The notes: generated by a model from the sequence alone, not told the origin. A stretch of DNA of 64,000 bases from Pelagibacterium halotolerans B2 (GCF_000230555.1 NC_016078.1:558001-622000), one strand, 5' to 3'. Positions 7,904 through 16,118 are shown, counted from the stretch's first letter. Numbers and translations: made by a program.

Positions 7904-8179
7904 CTACTGCAACACGCGATCGAGCGTGTATTCGCCATTGCTGATTCGGTCCGGAATGTTCCCGATCAGCTTCGCCACGGCCTCTTCGCCATATTCGCGC
8001 ACCAGCGTGGCGACCGCCGCAAACAGCGCGGCGTGGGCTAGCGCTTCGGTGTCCACGCCGTCCGTATCGGCCGAATTCCAGGCTTCCGCCAGATATTCGA
8101 GAGCGATCTGACGTTCCTCCTGCTCGGCCTCGATGGCCGCGGATTCGGTCGGAAACGGAAATGTCGTGCGCGTGGTCAT
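7904..8179 (-). CDS. Conserved small hypothetical protein
   Basis: A 91-residue acidic, mostly helical protein (ESAAIEAEQEERQIALEYLAEAW ... ALFAAVATLVREYGEEAVAKLI). It has no cysteine, signal peptide or membrane segment. Codon use matches neighbouring genes and it ends convergently with the TetR gene 10 nt away, so I take it as real. I do not recognise the family. Confidence 0.6.
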   Translation of the reverse strand: MTTRTTFPFPTESAAIEAEQEERQIALEYLAEAWNSADTDGVDTEALAHAALFAAVATLVREYGEEAVAKLIGNIPDRISNGEYTLDRVLQ

Positions 8180-8255
8180 GACCGCTAGTTAACATGCCTT
8201 TGGGGCACTGCTAAGAGGAAATGACCAATTGGTTAACGTGCCGCAGCAAATTGGA

Positions 8256-8451
8256 GCGCTTCCAGAAAAAGTGGCCTCCACTTTTTCGGTTCGGAAGCGC
8301 GACCAAGCCGGAACCTTTTGCGCTTCCAGAAAAAGTGGCCTCCACTTTTTCGGTTCGGAAGCGCGACCAAGCCGGAACCTTTTGCGCTTCCAGAAAAAGC
8401 ATGTCCCCGACGAGATCGGGGATGGCCTCCACTTTTTCGGTTCGGAAGCGC
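8256..8451. repeat. Family D hairpin, threefold tandem array (64-bp period)
   Basis: Three tandem units begin at 8256, 8320 and 8384. Each contains GCGCTTCC, AGAAAAAGTGG, CCTCCACTTTTTCGG and TTCGGAAGCGC, so the arms GCGCTTCC/GGAAGCGC and the inner AAAAAGTGG/CCACTTTTT both pair. The third unit carries an extra nested hairpin (CCCCGA...TCGGGG). The array ends 7 nt before the stop codon of the minus-strand TIGR02301-like gene, that is just 3' of that gene. It also fills most of the 278-nt gap to the small hypothetical gene. Confidence 0.85.
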
Positions 8452-8457
8452 GAAGCG

Positions 8458-8823
8458 CTATTCGGCGTAACGCTGATGGATGTCGCGCGCCAGCGTTTCC
8501 CCTTCGGTCAAAAGGCGCGTGATCGCGATTTCCGCCGAAGGCGTGCAACTGCGGTAGAACCGGGCATAGGCCTCATATCCCGCGTTGAACGCTCCCGCCA
8601 GCCGCGCCCGACGGTCGTCGTCGGGTTCATCGAGGTCGATCAGTTCGGCCATCTGCCCGCGCCAGTCGGTCGTCCGGTCACCGCACAGCGGCGTCAGCAT
8701 GTAGAGCGATCCCAGGATTTCCGACAGCCTTTCCATCTGCCCCTGATAGGGCGGATCCACCGCAAGCACGGGGGAGGGGGCTGCGAGCAGCGCCAACAGG
8801 CACAATCGCCAGACCGGTCTCAT
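8458..8823 (-). CDS. TIGR02301-like periplasmic protein
   Basis: A 121-residue secreted protein. The signal peptide is MRPVWRLCLLALLAAPSPVLA with cleavage predicted after ALA near residue 21. The mature part (MERLSEILGSLYMLTPLCGD ... GYEAYARFYRSCTPSAEIAI) has two cysteines likely to form a disulfide and matches the Rhizobiales-specific TIGR02301 family as I remember it. Function is unknown. Its ATG overlaps the TGA of the Nudix gene (ATGA, 8820-8823), so translation is coupled. A family D hairpin array follows its TAG stop. Confidence 0.82.
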   Translation of the reverse strand: MRPVWRLCLLALLAAPSPVLAVDPPYQGQMERLSEILGSLYMLTPLCGDRTTDWRGQMAELIDLDEPDDDRRARLAGAFNAGYEAYARFYRSCTPSAEIAITRLLTEGETLARDIHQRYAE

Positions 8824-9227
8824 CGCTCCACCTCGGCCAGCCCGAGATATTGCGCGCAGGTGTGGACGATTTCGGCGAGATGGTCGGTGGTGCGATAGGA
8901 CTGCACCTCGTCCACATGCACCCAGTCCCAATCGCTGATTTCGTGGCTGGTGACTGGCGCCCCCATGGGGCAATGGGCCGCGAACACCGCAAGCGTATAG
9001 CTCTTGGCGCCTTCTCCCACGGTTTCCACGAGCACCTGTATGGGGTCGGAAATAAGAAGGCGGGTTTCCTCGAACAATTCGCGTTTGACGCAATCGAGGG
9101 GTGTTTCACCAGGCTCCATCCGCCCACCGGGAAACGTCCATTGTCCCAGAAACGGAGCATAAGCGCGTTGGATCAGCAGCACCTGATCGCCATTGAAAAG
9201 CCCGATCGAGCATGCGTCGGGCTTCAT
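8820..9227 (-). CDS. Nudix hydrolase
   Basis: A 135-residue protein with a Nudix box (GRMEPGETPLDC then KRELFEETRL) at about residues 37-59, for Mg2+-dependent hydrolysis of a nucleoside diphosphate linked to another group. The glycine that normally ends the box (EExG) is arginine here; the metal-binding glutamates are kept. The substrate is unknown. ATG 9227 (MKPDACSIGLF) starts just before beta-1; an upstream in-frame ATG at 9269 would leave only 6 nt to the divergent SRAP gene. It is coupled to the TIGR02301-like gene. Confidence 0.82.
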   Translation of the reverse strand: MKPDACSIGLFNGDQVLLIQRAYAPFLGQWTFPGGRMEPGETPLDCVKRELFEETRLLISDPIQVLVETVGEGAKSYTLAVFAAHCPMGAPVTSHEISDWDWVHVDEVQSYRTTDHLAEIVHTCAQYLGLAEVER

Positions 9228-9275
9228 GTGCTCGCTGCCATCGCTATATTGGGTGTGAACGGAGACCAAAGACTC

Positions 9276-10022
9276 ATGTGCGGACGATACGCGGTTACCT
9301 TGCCGGATGACGCGATGCGCCAGATTTTTGCCACCGACAATCTAATTCAGTCCGTGCCGCGCTACAATATCGCTCCCACCCAGCCGGTTATCGCCATCTG
9401 GGTCGATGATGCCATGCGCCGCACGGCAAAGCTCGCCCGCTGGGGTCTGGTGCCCGGCTGGGTCAAGGACCCGCGCGAGTTCCCACTTCTGGTCAACGCC
9501 CGGGCGGAAACCATGGCCACAAAACCCGCCTTCCGCGATTCGGTAAGACACAAGCGTTGCATCCTGCCCGCCTCGGGCTATTACGAATGGCAAACCCTGC
9601 CAAACGGCAGCAAGCAACCCTATTACATTACCCTTGCGGGTGATGAGCCGCTGGCGCTCGCCGGGCTCTATTCGAGCTGGATGGGTCCCGATGGCGAGGA
9701 GATCGACACCGTCGCGACCATAACCGTTCCCGCCGGCCCCGATGTCGCCCATATCCATGATCGCATGCCGGCTCTGATGCGAGGTGGCCAGATCGATGCC
9801 TGGCTCGATACGAAAGCCGTCCGATTCGCCGAGGTCGAACCCTTTGTCGTGCCCCAGCCCGCCGGTTCAATGGCCTCTCACCCGGTCTCGACCCGTGTCA
9901 ATTCTGCCGCCAATGAAGGGCCGGATCTCATCGTGCCGGTCAGCGATGCGCCCGATAACGGCACAGGTGACAAGTCCATGACAGTCAAGGCAAAAAAGTC
10001 GACACAGCTCGATCTTTTTTGA
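9276..10022 (+). CDS. SOS response-associated peptidase (SRAP/YedK/HMCES-type abasic site protein)
   Basis: A 248-residue SRAP domain protein. The start MCGRYAV exposes Cys2 after methionine removal; in YedK/HMCES this cysteine forms a thiazolidine crosslink with abasic sites in single-stranded DNA, protecting them. The conserved core is present: ARAETMATKPAFRD, RCILPASGYYEW (the glutamate is the catalytic/lyase residue) and IHDRMPALM with the active-site histidine. Length is normal for the family. It is divergent from the Nudix-TIGR02301 pair with under 50 nt between coding starts. No LexA-type site was recognised upstream. Confidence 0.93.
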   Translation: MCGRYAVTLPDDAMRQIFATDNLIQSVPRYNIAPTQPVIAIWVDDAMRRTAKLARWGLVPGWVKDPREFPLLVNARAETMATKPAFRDSVRHKRCILPASGYYEWQTLPNGSKQPYYITLAGDEPLALAGLYSSWMGPDGEEIDTVATITVPAGPDVAHIHDRMPALMRGGQIDAWLDTKAVRFAEVEPFVVPQPAGSMASHPVSTRVNSAANEGPDLIVPVSDAPDNGTGDKSMTVKAKKSTQLDLF

Positions 10023-10395
10023 CGTTTCCGGTCGGAACCGGTTCTGCAATCGCTCGTTCTTGGAGCAGGAATTTTCGCGTCGCAATGTCGAATTGACACA
10101 AACGCACTCGATTTTTTCGTCAAGCCTTGTTATTTATTGCCCGTGGCACCAGATGCGGTGTCCCGAGGTCAGGCTGGAGAACGGCAACATGGTAACACAA
10201 ACTGCATGGGCACGCCTGACCGCGTCCGAGACCAACTGCGTACGATTTAGTCTCAAACGTACCGGTCTCATGTGTCGCTCCTGGATGTGGCGCGTATCGC
10301 GACATTAGTCGTCCGCCCCGTCACAAGACCCTCACATAAGACTGTTAGGCACCGCCCAGGGCTGGGCGGAATCGCGTATCGCAGAGTGTTCGATC
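10023..10395. other. Intergenic stretch without a supported gene
   Basis: These 373 bases between the SRAP gene and a small conserved gene hold no ORF with convincing codon use. The 82-codon frame on the plus strand and the 61-codon frame on the minus strand are rich in rare residues and lack ribosome sites. A TTGACA hexamer at 10092-10097 has no matching -10 element at the right distance. The stretch is noticeably more AT-rich than its surroundings near 10100-10140. Confidence 0.5.
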
Positions 10396-10629
10396 ATGAC
10401 CAAGCCAATCGTTATTTCAGTTGCAGGCGAGCCCCAGGGCGTCGTCGTCCCCAACGGCCAGGACTTCCGCTTCATGGCGGTCAAGCTGGGCGTCTTTCCG
10501 CTCGATGGCCGGATTTTCCAGTCCATCGATGCCGCGCGTGCCGCTGCCGAAGCGGTGGTCGAGGGTGCCGCCGAACTGGCAGGTTCGCTCGAGCCCAATG
10601 ACGGCAATGACAATGGACTCGTTGCTTAG
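10396..10629 (+). CDS. Small conserved hypothetical protein
   Basis: A 77-residue protein with a beta-rich N-terminal half (IVISVAGEPQGVVVPNGQDFRFMAVKLG) and an alanine-rich helix (IDAARAAAEAVVEGAAEL). There is no signal peptide, membrane segment or cysteine. Codon use is typical of the genome. I do not recognise a family; the strand pattern suggests a small folded domain. A family D element lies 3' of it. Confidence 0.6.
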   Translation: MTKPIVISVAGEPQGVVVPNGQDFRFMAVKLGVFPLDGRIFQSIDAARAAAEAVVEGAAELAGSLEPNDGNDNGLVA

Positions 10630-10660
10630 GCGGGGGTCTTGACCCCTGCCCATAAGCGTT

Positions 10661-10764
10661 AGAGCGCGTCCAGCAAAAGTGGAAACGGTTTTGCGGTTCG
10701 GACGCGCGACGAAACAACAACTTAGAGGATTTTCGCGATTCGAAGAAAAGCGGAAATGCTCTAG
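10661..10764. repeat. Family D composite element between convergent stop codons
   Basis: Hairpin 1 has arms GCGCGTCC (10664-10671) and GGACGCGC (10700-10707) around the core CAGCAAAAGTGG and GGTTTTGCGGTT. After a spacer ending in CTTAGAG, a second imperfect hairpin (GATTTTCGC ... GCGGAAATGC) reaches the TetR stop. The minus-strand tetR TAG (10761-10763) is part of the element's terminal CTAG. The element occupies most of the space between two convergent genes and may work as a bidirectional 3' end. Confidence 0.75.
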
Positions 10765-11327
10765 CCGGCCCGGAATGACCCCCGGATCACGCGCTCGCAC
10801 AACAGCCGGATGGCGGCGCGTACCGCCGAGCCATCAGGAAACTTCGCCAATATTCCGCTTCCCGATGCCAGAAGCATGGTGGCCAGCCGCTCCGGCTCTT
10901 CGATTCCGGCATCGGAAAACGCGCCCGCCAGCCGCGCCAGGATCGCATCGTCGACCTCTTTGAATTTCCGGCCCAGCCTGTGGGGCTCGCTTACAAGTTC
11001 AGCGGCGTGCGGCGAACCCTCCAGCATGTCGGCTATCGAGCCATACATCTCGGCCATGGCATTGCCCACCCGTTCATCGAGAGGCGCGTCAATGTCGAAG
11101 GCCCGGGCGAAGGTTTCGGATTTGTCGCAGACCAGATCGTCGATTAGGGCGTCGAATACCGCATCCTTGTCTGAAAACTGGGCGTAAAGGGTGGGCTTGG
11201 CGATGCCGGCCGCTTTGGCGATCGCCTCCATTGTCGCAGCCCGCAATCCCGTCCTGAGCATAACCGCTTGTGCCGCCTCAAGGATGCGGCGGCGCTTTTC
11301 CAGAACGCGCGGCGAGGGGGACGACAA
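10761..11327 (-). CDS. TetR/AcrR family transcriptional regulator (repressor of the adjacent SDR gene)
   Basis: A 188-residue TetR protein. The HTH is at about residues 12-55 (RILEAAQAVMLRTGLRAATMEAIAKAAGIAKPTLYAQF). The C-terminal half resembles the TetR_C_7/AefR type (LLASGSGILAKFPDG, LLCERVIRGSF). It is divergent from the SDR-family reductase gene with 76 nt between starts and a clear inverted repeat midway, so it very probably represses itself and that reductase. Confidence 0.87.
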   Translation of the reverse strand: MSSPSPRVLEKRRRILEAAQAVMLRTGLRAATMEAIAKAAGIAKPTLYAQFSDKDAVFDALIDDLVCDKSETFARAFDIDAPLDERVGNAMAEMYGSIADMLEGSPHAAELVSEPHRLGRKFKEVDDAILARLAGAFSDAGIEEPERLATMLLASGSGILAKFPDGSAVRAAIRLLCERVIRGSFRAG

Positions 11328-11351
11328 AGGCGAATGCTCCTATTGAACGTT

Positions 11352-11379
11352 TTGAACGAATAACGTATATATCGTTCAA
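11352..11379. promoter_or_regulatory. Operator between divergent tetR and SDR genes
   Basis: TTGAACGA (11352-11359) and TCGTTCAA (11372-11379) form a perfect 8-bp inverted repeat separated by 12 bases. A third half-site, TTGAACG, lies just upstream at 11343-11349. The site is 24 nt from each start codon, an ideal position to block both promoters. The AT-rich spacer may hold a -10 element. Confidence 0.72.
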
Positions 11380-11403
11380 GTTTCAATTGCTCGGACACAC
11401 ATC

Positions 11404-12426
11404 ATGAAAGACCGCGTTCTTCTCACCGGCGTTTCCGGCTTCCTGGGCGGACATGTGGCGCTCGAACTGCTCAAGAGCGGTTATACAGTGCGCGGCAGCG
11501 TGCGCAATCTTTCACGGGCCGACAAGGTCAGGGCAACGCTTGAGAAAGCGGGGGCCGATAGTGCACGGCTCGAATTTGTCGCCCTCGACCTTGAAAGCGA
11601 CGAGGGCTGGCAGGAAGCCATGGATGGCGTGCGTTTTCTTCAGCACACCGCCTCTCCCTTCGTGCTGCAGATGCCTTCCGACAAGAACGATCTGATCCGG
11701 CCGGCCGTCGAGGGCACCGAGCGCGCGCTGAATGCCGCTCTGGCCGCCAATGTCGAGCGTGTTGTGCTCACGTCCTCGATGGCCGCCATCGCCTATGGGC
11801 ATGACAAGTCCCGCGCTGCCCCGTTCACCGCCAATGATTGGACCAATCTCGAGGGCAGGGACGTTACGCCCTATACCGAGTCCAAGACCCGTGCCGAACG
11901 CCGTGCCTGGGAGATCATGCGCGCCGCCGGTCGCGAAAAGGATCTTGCAACGATCAATCCTTCGGGGATTTTCGGGCCGCTGCTCGATGAAGATCCGGGC
12001 ACATCCGCAATTCTCGTGCAGCGCCTTATGAACGGCTCGGTCCCCGCCTCGCCCCGCATGCCGCTTGTCGCCGTCGACGTGCGAGACGTCGCCCGGGCGC
12101 ACCTCGCGGCCATGACCGCCCACCAGGCTGGCGGCCATCGTTTTCCCATGGGCGAACGCACGATGTTTTTTTCAGAAGTTGCCACCGTCCTGCGCAACGC
12201 TTTTCCCGACTACGCAAAAAAGATTCCGAAGCGCGAATTGCCCGACTGGATGGTCCGCATCTACGCGTTGTTTGACAGGGATGTCCGGTCCAATCTCGGC
12301 GAACTCGGCGTTCTCAAACGCCTCGATTCATCGGCCGTCATTCGCCTGCTCGATCGCAAACTGACCCCTGCCGACGCTTCATTCATCGCCACGGGAGAGA
12401 GCCTGATCGCACACGGGTTGGTTTAG
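11404..12426 (+). CDS. NAD-dependent epimerase/dihydroflavonol-reductase-like SDR (aldehyde reductase)
   Basis: A 340-residue extended short-chain dehydrogenase. GVSGFLGGHVA at residues 9-19 is the extended-SDR glycine motif, LTSSMAAI is the catalytic serine strand, and YTESKTRAE is the YxxxK pair (Tyr158-Lys162 region). The overall pattern is that of dihydroflavonol 4-reductase-like proteins, which in bacteria usually reduce aldehydes or ketones with NADPH. The substrate is unknown. Divergent TetR control suggests induction by a xenobiotic or carbonyl compound. Confidence 0.87.
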   Translation: MKDRVLLTGVSGFLGGHVALELLKSGYTVRGSVRNLSRADKVRATLEKAGADSARLEFVALDLESDEGWQEAMDGVRFLQHTASPFVLQMPSDKNDLIRPAVEGTERALNAALAANVERVVLTSSMAAIAYGHDKSRAAPFTANDWTNLEGRDVTPYTESKTRAERRAWEIMRAAGREKDLATINPSGIFGPLLDEDPGTSAILVQRLMNGSVPASPRMPLVAVDVRDVARAHLAAMTAHQAGGHRFPMGERTMFFSEVATVLRNAFPDYAKKIPKRELPDWMVRIYALFDRDVRSNLGELGVLKRLDSSAVIRLLDRKLTPADASFIATGESLIAHGLV

Positions 12427-12456
12427 GGCCAATACCCGGTCAATCGGATACGGACC

Positions 12457-13017
12457 CTAGACCCCGATCTGGAAATACCCAAGCGCATCCCCGATCTCGT
12501 CTTCCTCATAGCCGAGGTGGGACAGCAGCACCCGTTCCAATGCGTCGTTGATTTCGGTCGCGCTGGCAAAATTTGCGGCGTTCGGCTCACGCACCAGCGC
12601 GTTGAGCGCCGCAATCAGTTTGACCAGCAGATTGTGCACGATCTCATGCTCCGCCTGCAGCCGGTCCGTGACCTTCTTCCAGGCTTCGCCCTTCTCCGAC
12701 AACGCGGGAAAGATGTGCGCATCCTCGATTGAGTGATGCATATGCACCGTCTGGCAATGCTGGCCGCACAGATTGCCGAATTGGCGATAGTTCGAAACCA
12801 TCGTCAGCGCTTCAGCTTCCGCCTCGACCTCCTCGGCCGTTTTTTCGCCCGCCATGACGTCGTCGATCATGGTGCGCAGCACTTTGACGTTTTCACGCAG
12901 ATGGTCGTGAATCAGCTTGAGATGCTGGCCCGGCGCCCGCTGTTGCGGCGTCAGGTTTTCGAGCTTGGGTGCGCGCGGCCGCGTCGCATCGTCGAGAAAG
13001 GAGATGTCGAGAAGCAT
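12457..13017 (-). CDS. Hemerythrin-like HHE domain protein
   Basis: A 186-residue helical protein with metal-binding-type histidines and carboxylates: IHDHLRENV (about 43-51), HMHHSIEDAHIFP (about 96-108), EHEIVHNLL (about 125-133) and LSHLGYEEDEIGD near 170. This is the four-helix HHE pattern that binds a di-iron site for O2 or NO sensing, storage or iron repair. ATG 13017 is used; an ATG at 13056 would add 13 residues with no family support. It follows the FAD oxidase gene by 53 nt on the same strand and may be co-transcribed with it. Confidence 0.85.
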   Translation of the reverse strand: MLLDISFLDDATRPRAPKLENLTPQQRAPGQHLKLIHDHLRENVKVLRTMIDDVMAGEKTAEEVEAEAEALTMVSNYRQFGNLCGQHCQTVHMHHSIEDAHIFPALSEKGEAWKKVTDRLQAEHEIVHNLLVKLIAALNALVREPNAANFASATEINDALERVLLSHLGYEEDEIGDALGYFQIGV

Positions 13018-13070
13018 AAAGTGAGGTCCATAAGGTTTGGCCCTCAATCTAGGCATTCCGACGCCAATTT

Positions 13071-14483
13071 CTACCCCAACACTTTCCCCGGATTGAGAAT
13101 GCCCTTGGGATCGAGCGCTGATTTGATCGCCTTCATCATTTTCAGCGCCACCGGGTCTTTCACCTGCTTGAGCAACCCTGTCTTGAGTTGCCCGATCCCG
13201 TGCTCGGCCGAAACCGAACCGCCCAGATCGCGCACCACCGCATAGACTGCGTCATGCACCGCGTCCGCTCCATCCATGAACGCCATGCCGTCGGCTCCTT
13301 CGGGCTGGGAAAAATTGAAATGGATGTTCCCGTCGCCCAGATGCCCGAACGGCACCGGCCGGATACCCGGCACTGCCTTTTGCGCCGCTTCGCTGCCCCG
13401 CGCGATCAACTCGGGCACCGCCGCCACCGGCACCGATACGTCATGCTTGATCGAAGCGCCCTCGCGTGATTGCACCTCGCTCATCTGCTCTCGCGCGTTC
13501 CACAATGCCTCGCGCTGGCTCAGCGTTTCCGCGATCACCCCATTGCTCACCAGCCCGGCCTCGAACGCGCTTTCGACCGCCTGCGACAAGCCACCCGCCG
13601 CGCCGCCCTTGGGCACCGAAATCTCCACAAGCACATACCAGTCCGACATCTCGGCGGTCGGGTCCTGCGCCATCATTCCATGCTTGAGCTGAAAATCGAT
13701 CCCGATGCGCGGCATCAATTCGAACGCCGTCAGCGTATTGCCGGCCCGCGCCCGCATCATCGCGAACAACTCCAGCGCCGCCTCCGGCGAAGCCACATTG
13801 AGCAGCGCCGTTTCGTGCGCGTCGGGCTTTGGAAACAGTTTCAGCGTCGCCGCAGTGATGATCCCCAGCGTGCCTTCCGACCCCACAAGCAGATCCTTGA
13901 GGTCATAGCCCGTATTGTCCTTGCGCAGCGCATTGAGCCCCTTGTAGATCGACCCGTCCGCCATCACCGCCTCGACCCCCAGGCACAATTCGCGCGCATT
14001 GCCATAGGAGAGCACCTGTACGCCCCCCGCGTTCGATCCCAGAACGCCCCCGATCCGCGCCGAACCCTGCGAGGCGATATAGAGTGGAAACATCATCCCC
14101 GCGTCCTCGGCGATGTCATGGGCCTCCTGCAGCGTGGTGCCTGCATCGAGCGTCATGTGCCCAGCCGCCGCATCGACGTTGCGCACCCCTTTGAGCCGCG
14201 AGATCGAAAGAATGACCTCGTCCTCGAACAGCGGCACCTGTCCGCCCACCAGTCCGGTGTTTCCCGCCTGCGGGATAATATGCACGCCCACCTCATTGGC
14301 CCATTCCATCACCGCCTGCACTTCGGCGACCGTTCGGGGCAGGGCGACGGCCTGTGCCTGCTTGTGAAACCGGTGACGCGGTTCGGAAACATAGCCCGCC
14401 ATGTCGCCCACCTCGGAAACGACGCCGGTTTCTCCGAGAAGCTGCACAAGGGCTGGAACGATCTGGTCTTTGGAAAGGGGCAT
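13071..14483 (-). CDS. FAD-linked oxidase (D-lactate/D-2-hydroxyglutarate dehydrogenase-like)
   Basis: A 470-residue VAO/PCMH flavoprotein. The FAD-binding half shows PRTVAEVQAVMEWANE, QAGNTGLVGGQVP and SQGSARIGGVLGSNAGG, then VGSEGTLGIITAATLKLFP. The C-terminal half carries the GHLGDGNIHFNF motif (metal/substrate histidines) and SAEHGIGQLK. This is the pattern of D-2-hydroxyacid dehydrogenases such as D-2-hydroxyglutarate, D-lactate or glycolate GlcD-type enzymes. The exact substrate cannot be fixed. ATG 14483 (MPLSKDQI) is preferred over 14513. It is divergent from fabI. Confidence 0.88.
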   Translation of the reverse strand: MPLSKDQIVPALVQLLGETGVVSEVGDMAGYVSEPRHRFHKQAQAVALPRTVAEVQAVMEWANEVGVHIIPQAGNTGLVGGQVPLFEDEVILSISRLKGVRNVDAAAGHMTLDAGTTLQEAHDIAEDAGMMFPLYIASQGSARIGGVLGSNAGGVQVLSYGNARELCLGVEAVMADGSIYKGLNALRKDNTGYDLKDLLVGSEGTLGIITAATLKLFPKPDAHETALLNVASPEAALELFAMMRARAGNTLTAFELMPRIGIDFQLKHGMMAQDPTAEMSDWYVLVEISVPKGGAAGGLSQAVESAFEAGLVSNGVIAETLSQREALWNAREQMSEVQSREGASIKHDVSVPVAAVPELIARGSEAAQKAVPGIRPVPFGHLGDGNIHFNFSQPEGADGMAFMDGADAVHDAVYAVVRDLGGSVSAEHGIGQLKTGLLKQVKDPVALKMMKAIKSALDPKGILNPGKVLG

Positions 14484-14626
14484 ATCGAAAGTCTTTCTGG
14501 AAGCGCTTGGCAAACTATCGCATGTCGGGAAGGGGATTCGCTACCGCACCAACCCGCTTCCCACCTTGCCCGTTCCCATCCCCTGTGCCAAAACCACCAG
14601 CAATGAAACGATCATCGGAGAACACC

Positions 14627-15430
14627 ATGGCTGGTTTGATGGAAGGCAAGCGCGGGCTCATTATGGGCGTCGCCAACAACCGCTCTATCGCCTACGGCAT
14701 TGCCAAGGCGCTGCATGCCCAGGGCGCGGAAATGGCCTTCACCTATCAGGGCGAGGCGTTGCACCGCCGCGTCGAACCGATTGCCGCCGAATTCGGCTCC
14801 GATCTGGTCCTGCCATGCGATGTGACCGACCCTGATGCCATGGACGCCGTGTTCAACGTGCTCAAGTCCAAATGGGGCAAGCTCGATTTTCTCGTCCACG
14901 CCATCGGCTTTTCCAACAAGGAAGAGCTCGAGGGCCGTTATGTCGATACCACGCCCGGCAATTTCGCTTTGACCATGAACATTTCGGTGTTCTCGCTCAC
15001 GGCTCTCGCCAAACGCGCCGAAGCGCTCATGGACGATGGCGGCTCGATCCTCACGCTCACCTATTACGGTGCCGAAAAGGTCCTGCCCAATTACAACGTC
15101 ATGGGCGTTGCCAAGGCCGCGCTCGAAGCCTCGGTGCGCTACCTCGCCTCCGACCTCGGCCCCCAGAAGATCCGCGTCAACGCCATCTCCGCCGGCCCGA
15201 TCAAGACCCTGGCCGCTTCGGGCATTTCCGATCTGCGCGAAATGCTCAAATGGAACGAGGAAAACGCGCCGCTGCGCAAGAACGTCACAATCGACGAGGT
15301 CGGCAATTCGGCCCTCTACCTGCTCTCGGACCTTTCGAGCGGGGTTACCGGCGAAGTCCACTACGTCGATTCCGGCTACAACATCATCGGCATGAAGGCC
15401 ATGCCCAAGGATGCGCCTGCCGGCCAGTAG
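14627..15430 (+). CDS. fabI: Enoyl-[acyl-carrier-protein] reductase (NADH)
   Basis: A 267-residue FabI that reduces trans-2-enoyl-ACP in the last step of each fatty-acid elongation cycle. Visible features are GVANNRSIAYGIA (the FabI form of the cofactor loop, residues 14-26), Tyr146 in LTYYGAE, and the catalytic pair Tyr156-x6-Lys163 (YNVMGVAK), followed by AISAGPIKTLAASGI, the triclosan/substrate loop. Length is typical. ATG 14627 is preceded by CGGAGAA; an earlier ATG at 14603 is possible. In related genomes fabI, a histidine phosphatase, aroC and ribB lie together, as here. Confidence 0.95.
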   Translation: MAGLMEGKRGLIMGVANNRSIAYGIAKALHAQGAEMAFTYQGEALHRRVEPIAAEFGSDLVLPCDVTDPDAMDAVFNVLKSKWGKLDFLVHAIGFSNKEELEGRYVDTTPGNFALTMNISVFSLTALAKRAEALMDDGGSILTLTYYGAEKVLPNYNVMGVAKAALEASVRYLASDLGPQKIRVNAISAGPIKTLAASGISDLREMLKWNEENAPLRKNVTIDEVGNSALYLLSDLSSGVTGEVHYVDSGYNIIGMKAMPKDAPAGQ

Positions 15431-15438
15431 TATCGTCA

Positions 15439-15466
15439 CAGGAGCGCGCTATCGTGGGCGCTCCTG
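15439..15466 (+). terminator. Hairpin after fabI
   Basis: CAGGAGCGC (15439-15447) and GCGCTCCTG (15458-15466) form a perfect 9-bp stem with a 10-nt loop, starting 8 nt past the fabI stop. It is followed by AAATT and not a T run, so it may be a processing or stability hairpin, or a weak terminator. Confidence 0.5.
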
Positions 15467-15491
15467 AAATTCATCAGTGATTGATTCGACC

Positions 15492-16118
15492 ATGCACCAG
15501 GTTACCTGGCCCGATTTCTACTTCGCGCGCCACGGCGAAACCAATTGGAACCGCGAGCGCCGCTATCAGGGCAGCCGCGATATCCCTTTGAACGAAACCG
15601 GCAGGCGGCAGGCCGATTCCAATGGCCCGCTGCTGCGCTTCCTCCTTGAGGAAGCCGGCAGCGATCCGGCCAAATTCAAATGGTACGCCTCGCCCCTCAG
15701 CCGGGCCAGCGAGACCATGGAGCGCATGCGCGCCGCCTTCGACATTCCGCTCCCCGATGTCATTTACGATGAGCGGCTTATCGAAATCTCATTCGGCAAG
15801 TTCGAGGGCCTCCTGCACGAGGAGATCGCCCGCGAGCGCGAGGCTCTGGCCCCCGGCCAGCGCGACGCCACCTACTGGAATTTCCGCCCCGAAGGCGGCG
15901 AGAATTATCAGGACCTCGCCGACCGCCTGCTCGATTTTGCCCAGGGGCTCACCCATCACTCGATCATCGTCGCCCATGGCGGCGTGTTGCGCGTCCTGCG
16001 CCATCTGGTCGAAGGTGTTGCGCGCGGCGAAGTCCTCAACTGGGCTCCGCCCCAGGGCGTCATCGCCCATTTCGCCGCCGGCCGGATGACCCTGCACGCC
16101 GCGCAAAAGACGTGGTGA
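15492..16118 (+). CDS. Histidine phosphatase family protein (phosphoglycerate mutase-like)
   Basis: A 208-residue protein with the phosphohistidine motif FARHGETNWN near residue 15, a second arginine in SPLSRASETM, the proton-donor glutamate region DERLIEISFGKFEG and the closing IVAHGGVLRVL histidine. This is the PhoE/GpmB-like phosphatase branch; the substrate is unknown. An in-frame GTG at 15477 is an alternative start. It lies in a fabI-phosphatase-globin-aroC order and is followed by the globin after 7 nt, suggesting one transcript. Confidence 0.88.
   Translation: MHQVTWPDFYFARHGETNWNRERRYQGSRDIPLNETGRRQADSNGPLLRFLLEEAGSDPAKFKWYASPLSRASETMERMRAAFDIPLPDVIYDERLIEISFGKFEGLLHEEIAREREALAPGQRDATYWNFRPEGGENYQDLADRLLDFAQGLTHHSIIVAHGGVLRVLRHLVEGVARGEVLNWAPPQGVIAHFAAGRMTLHAAQKTW

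Noticed and set aside
8256..8451. Tandem repeats resembling a CRISPR array
   Set aside because: Units are contiguous 64-bp copies without unique spacers, and each is one hairpin; no cas genes are nearby.
10060..10308. 82-codon frame after the SRAP gene
   Set aside because: It is rich in Cys, Trp and Met for its size, lacks a ribosome site, and resembles no protein I know.
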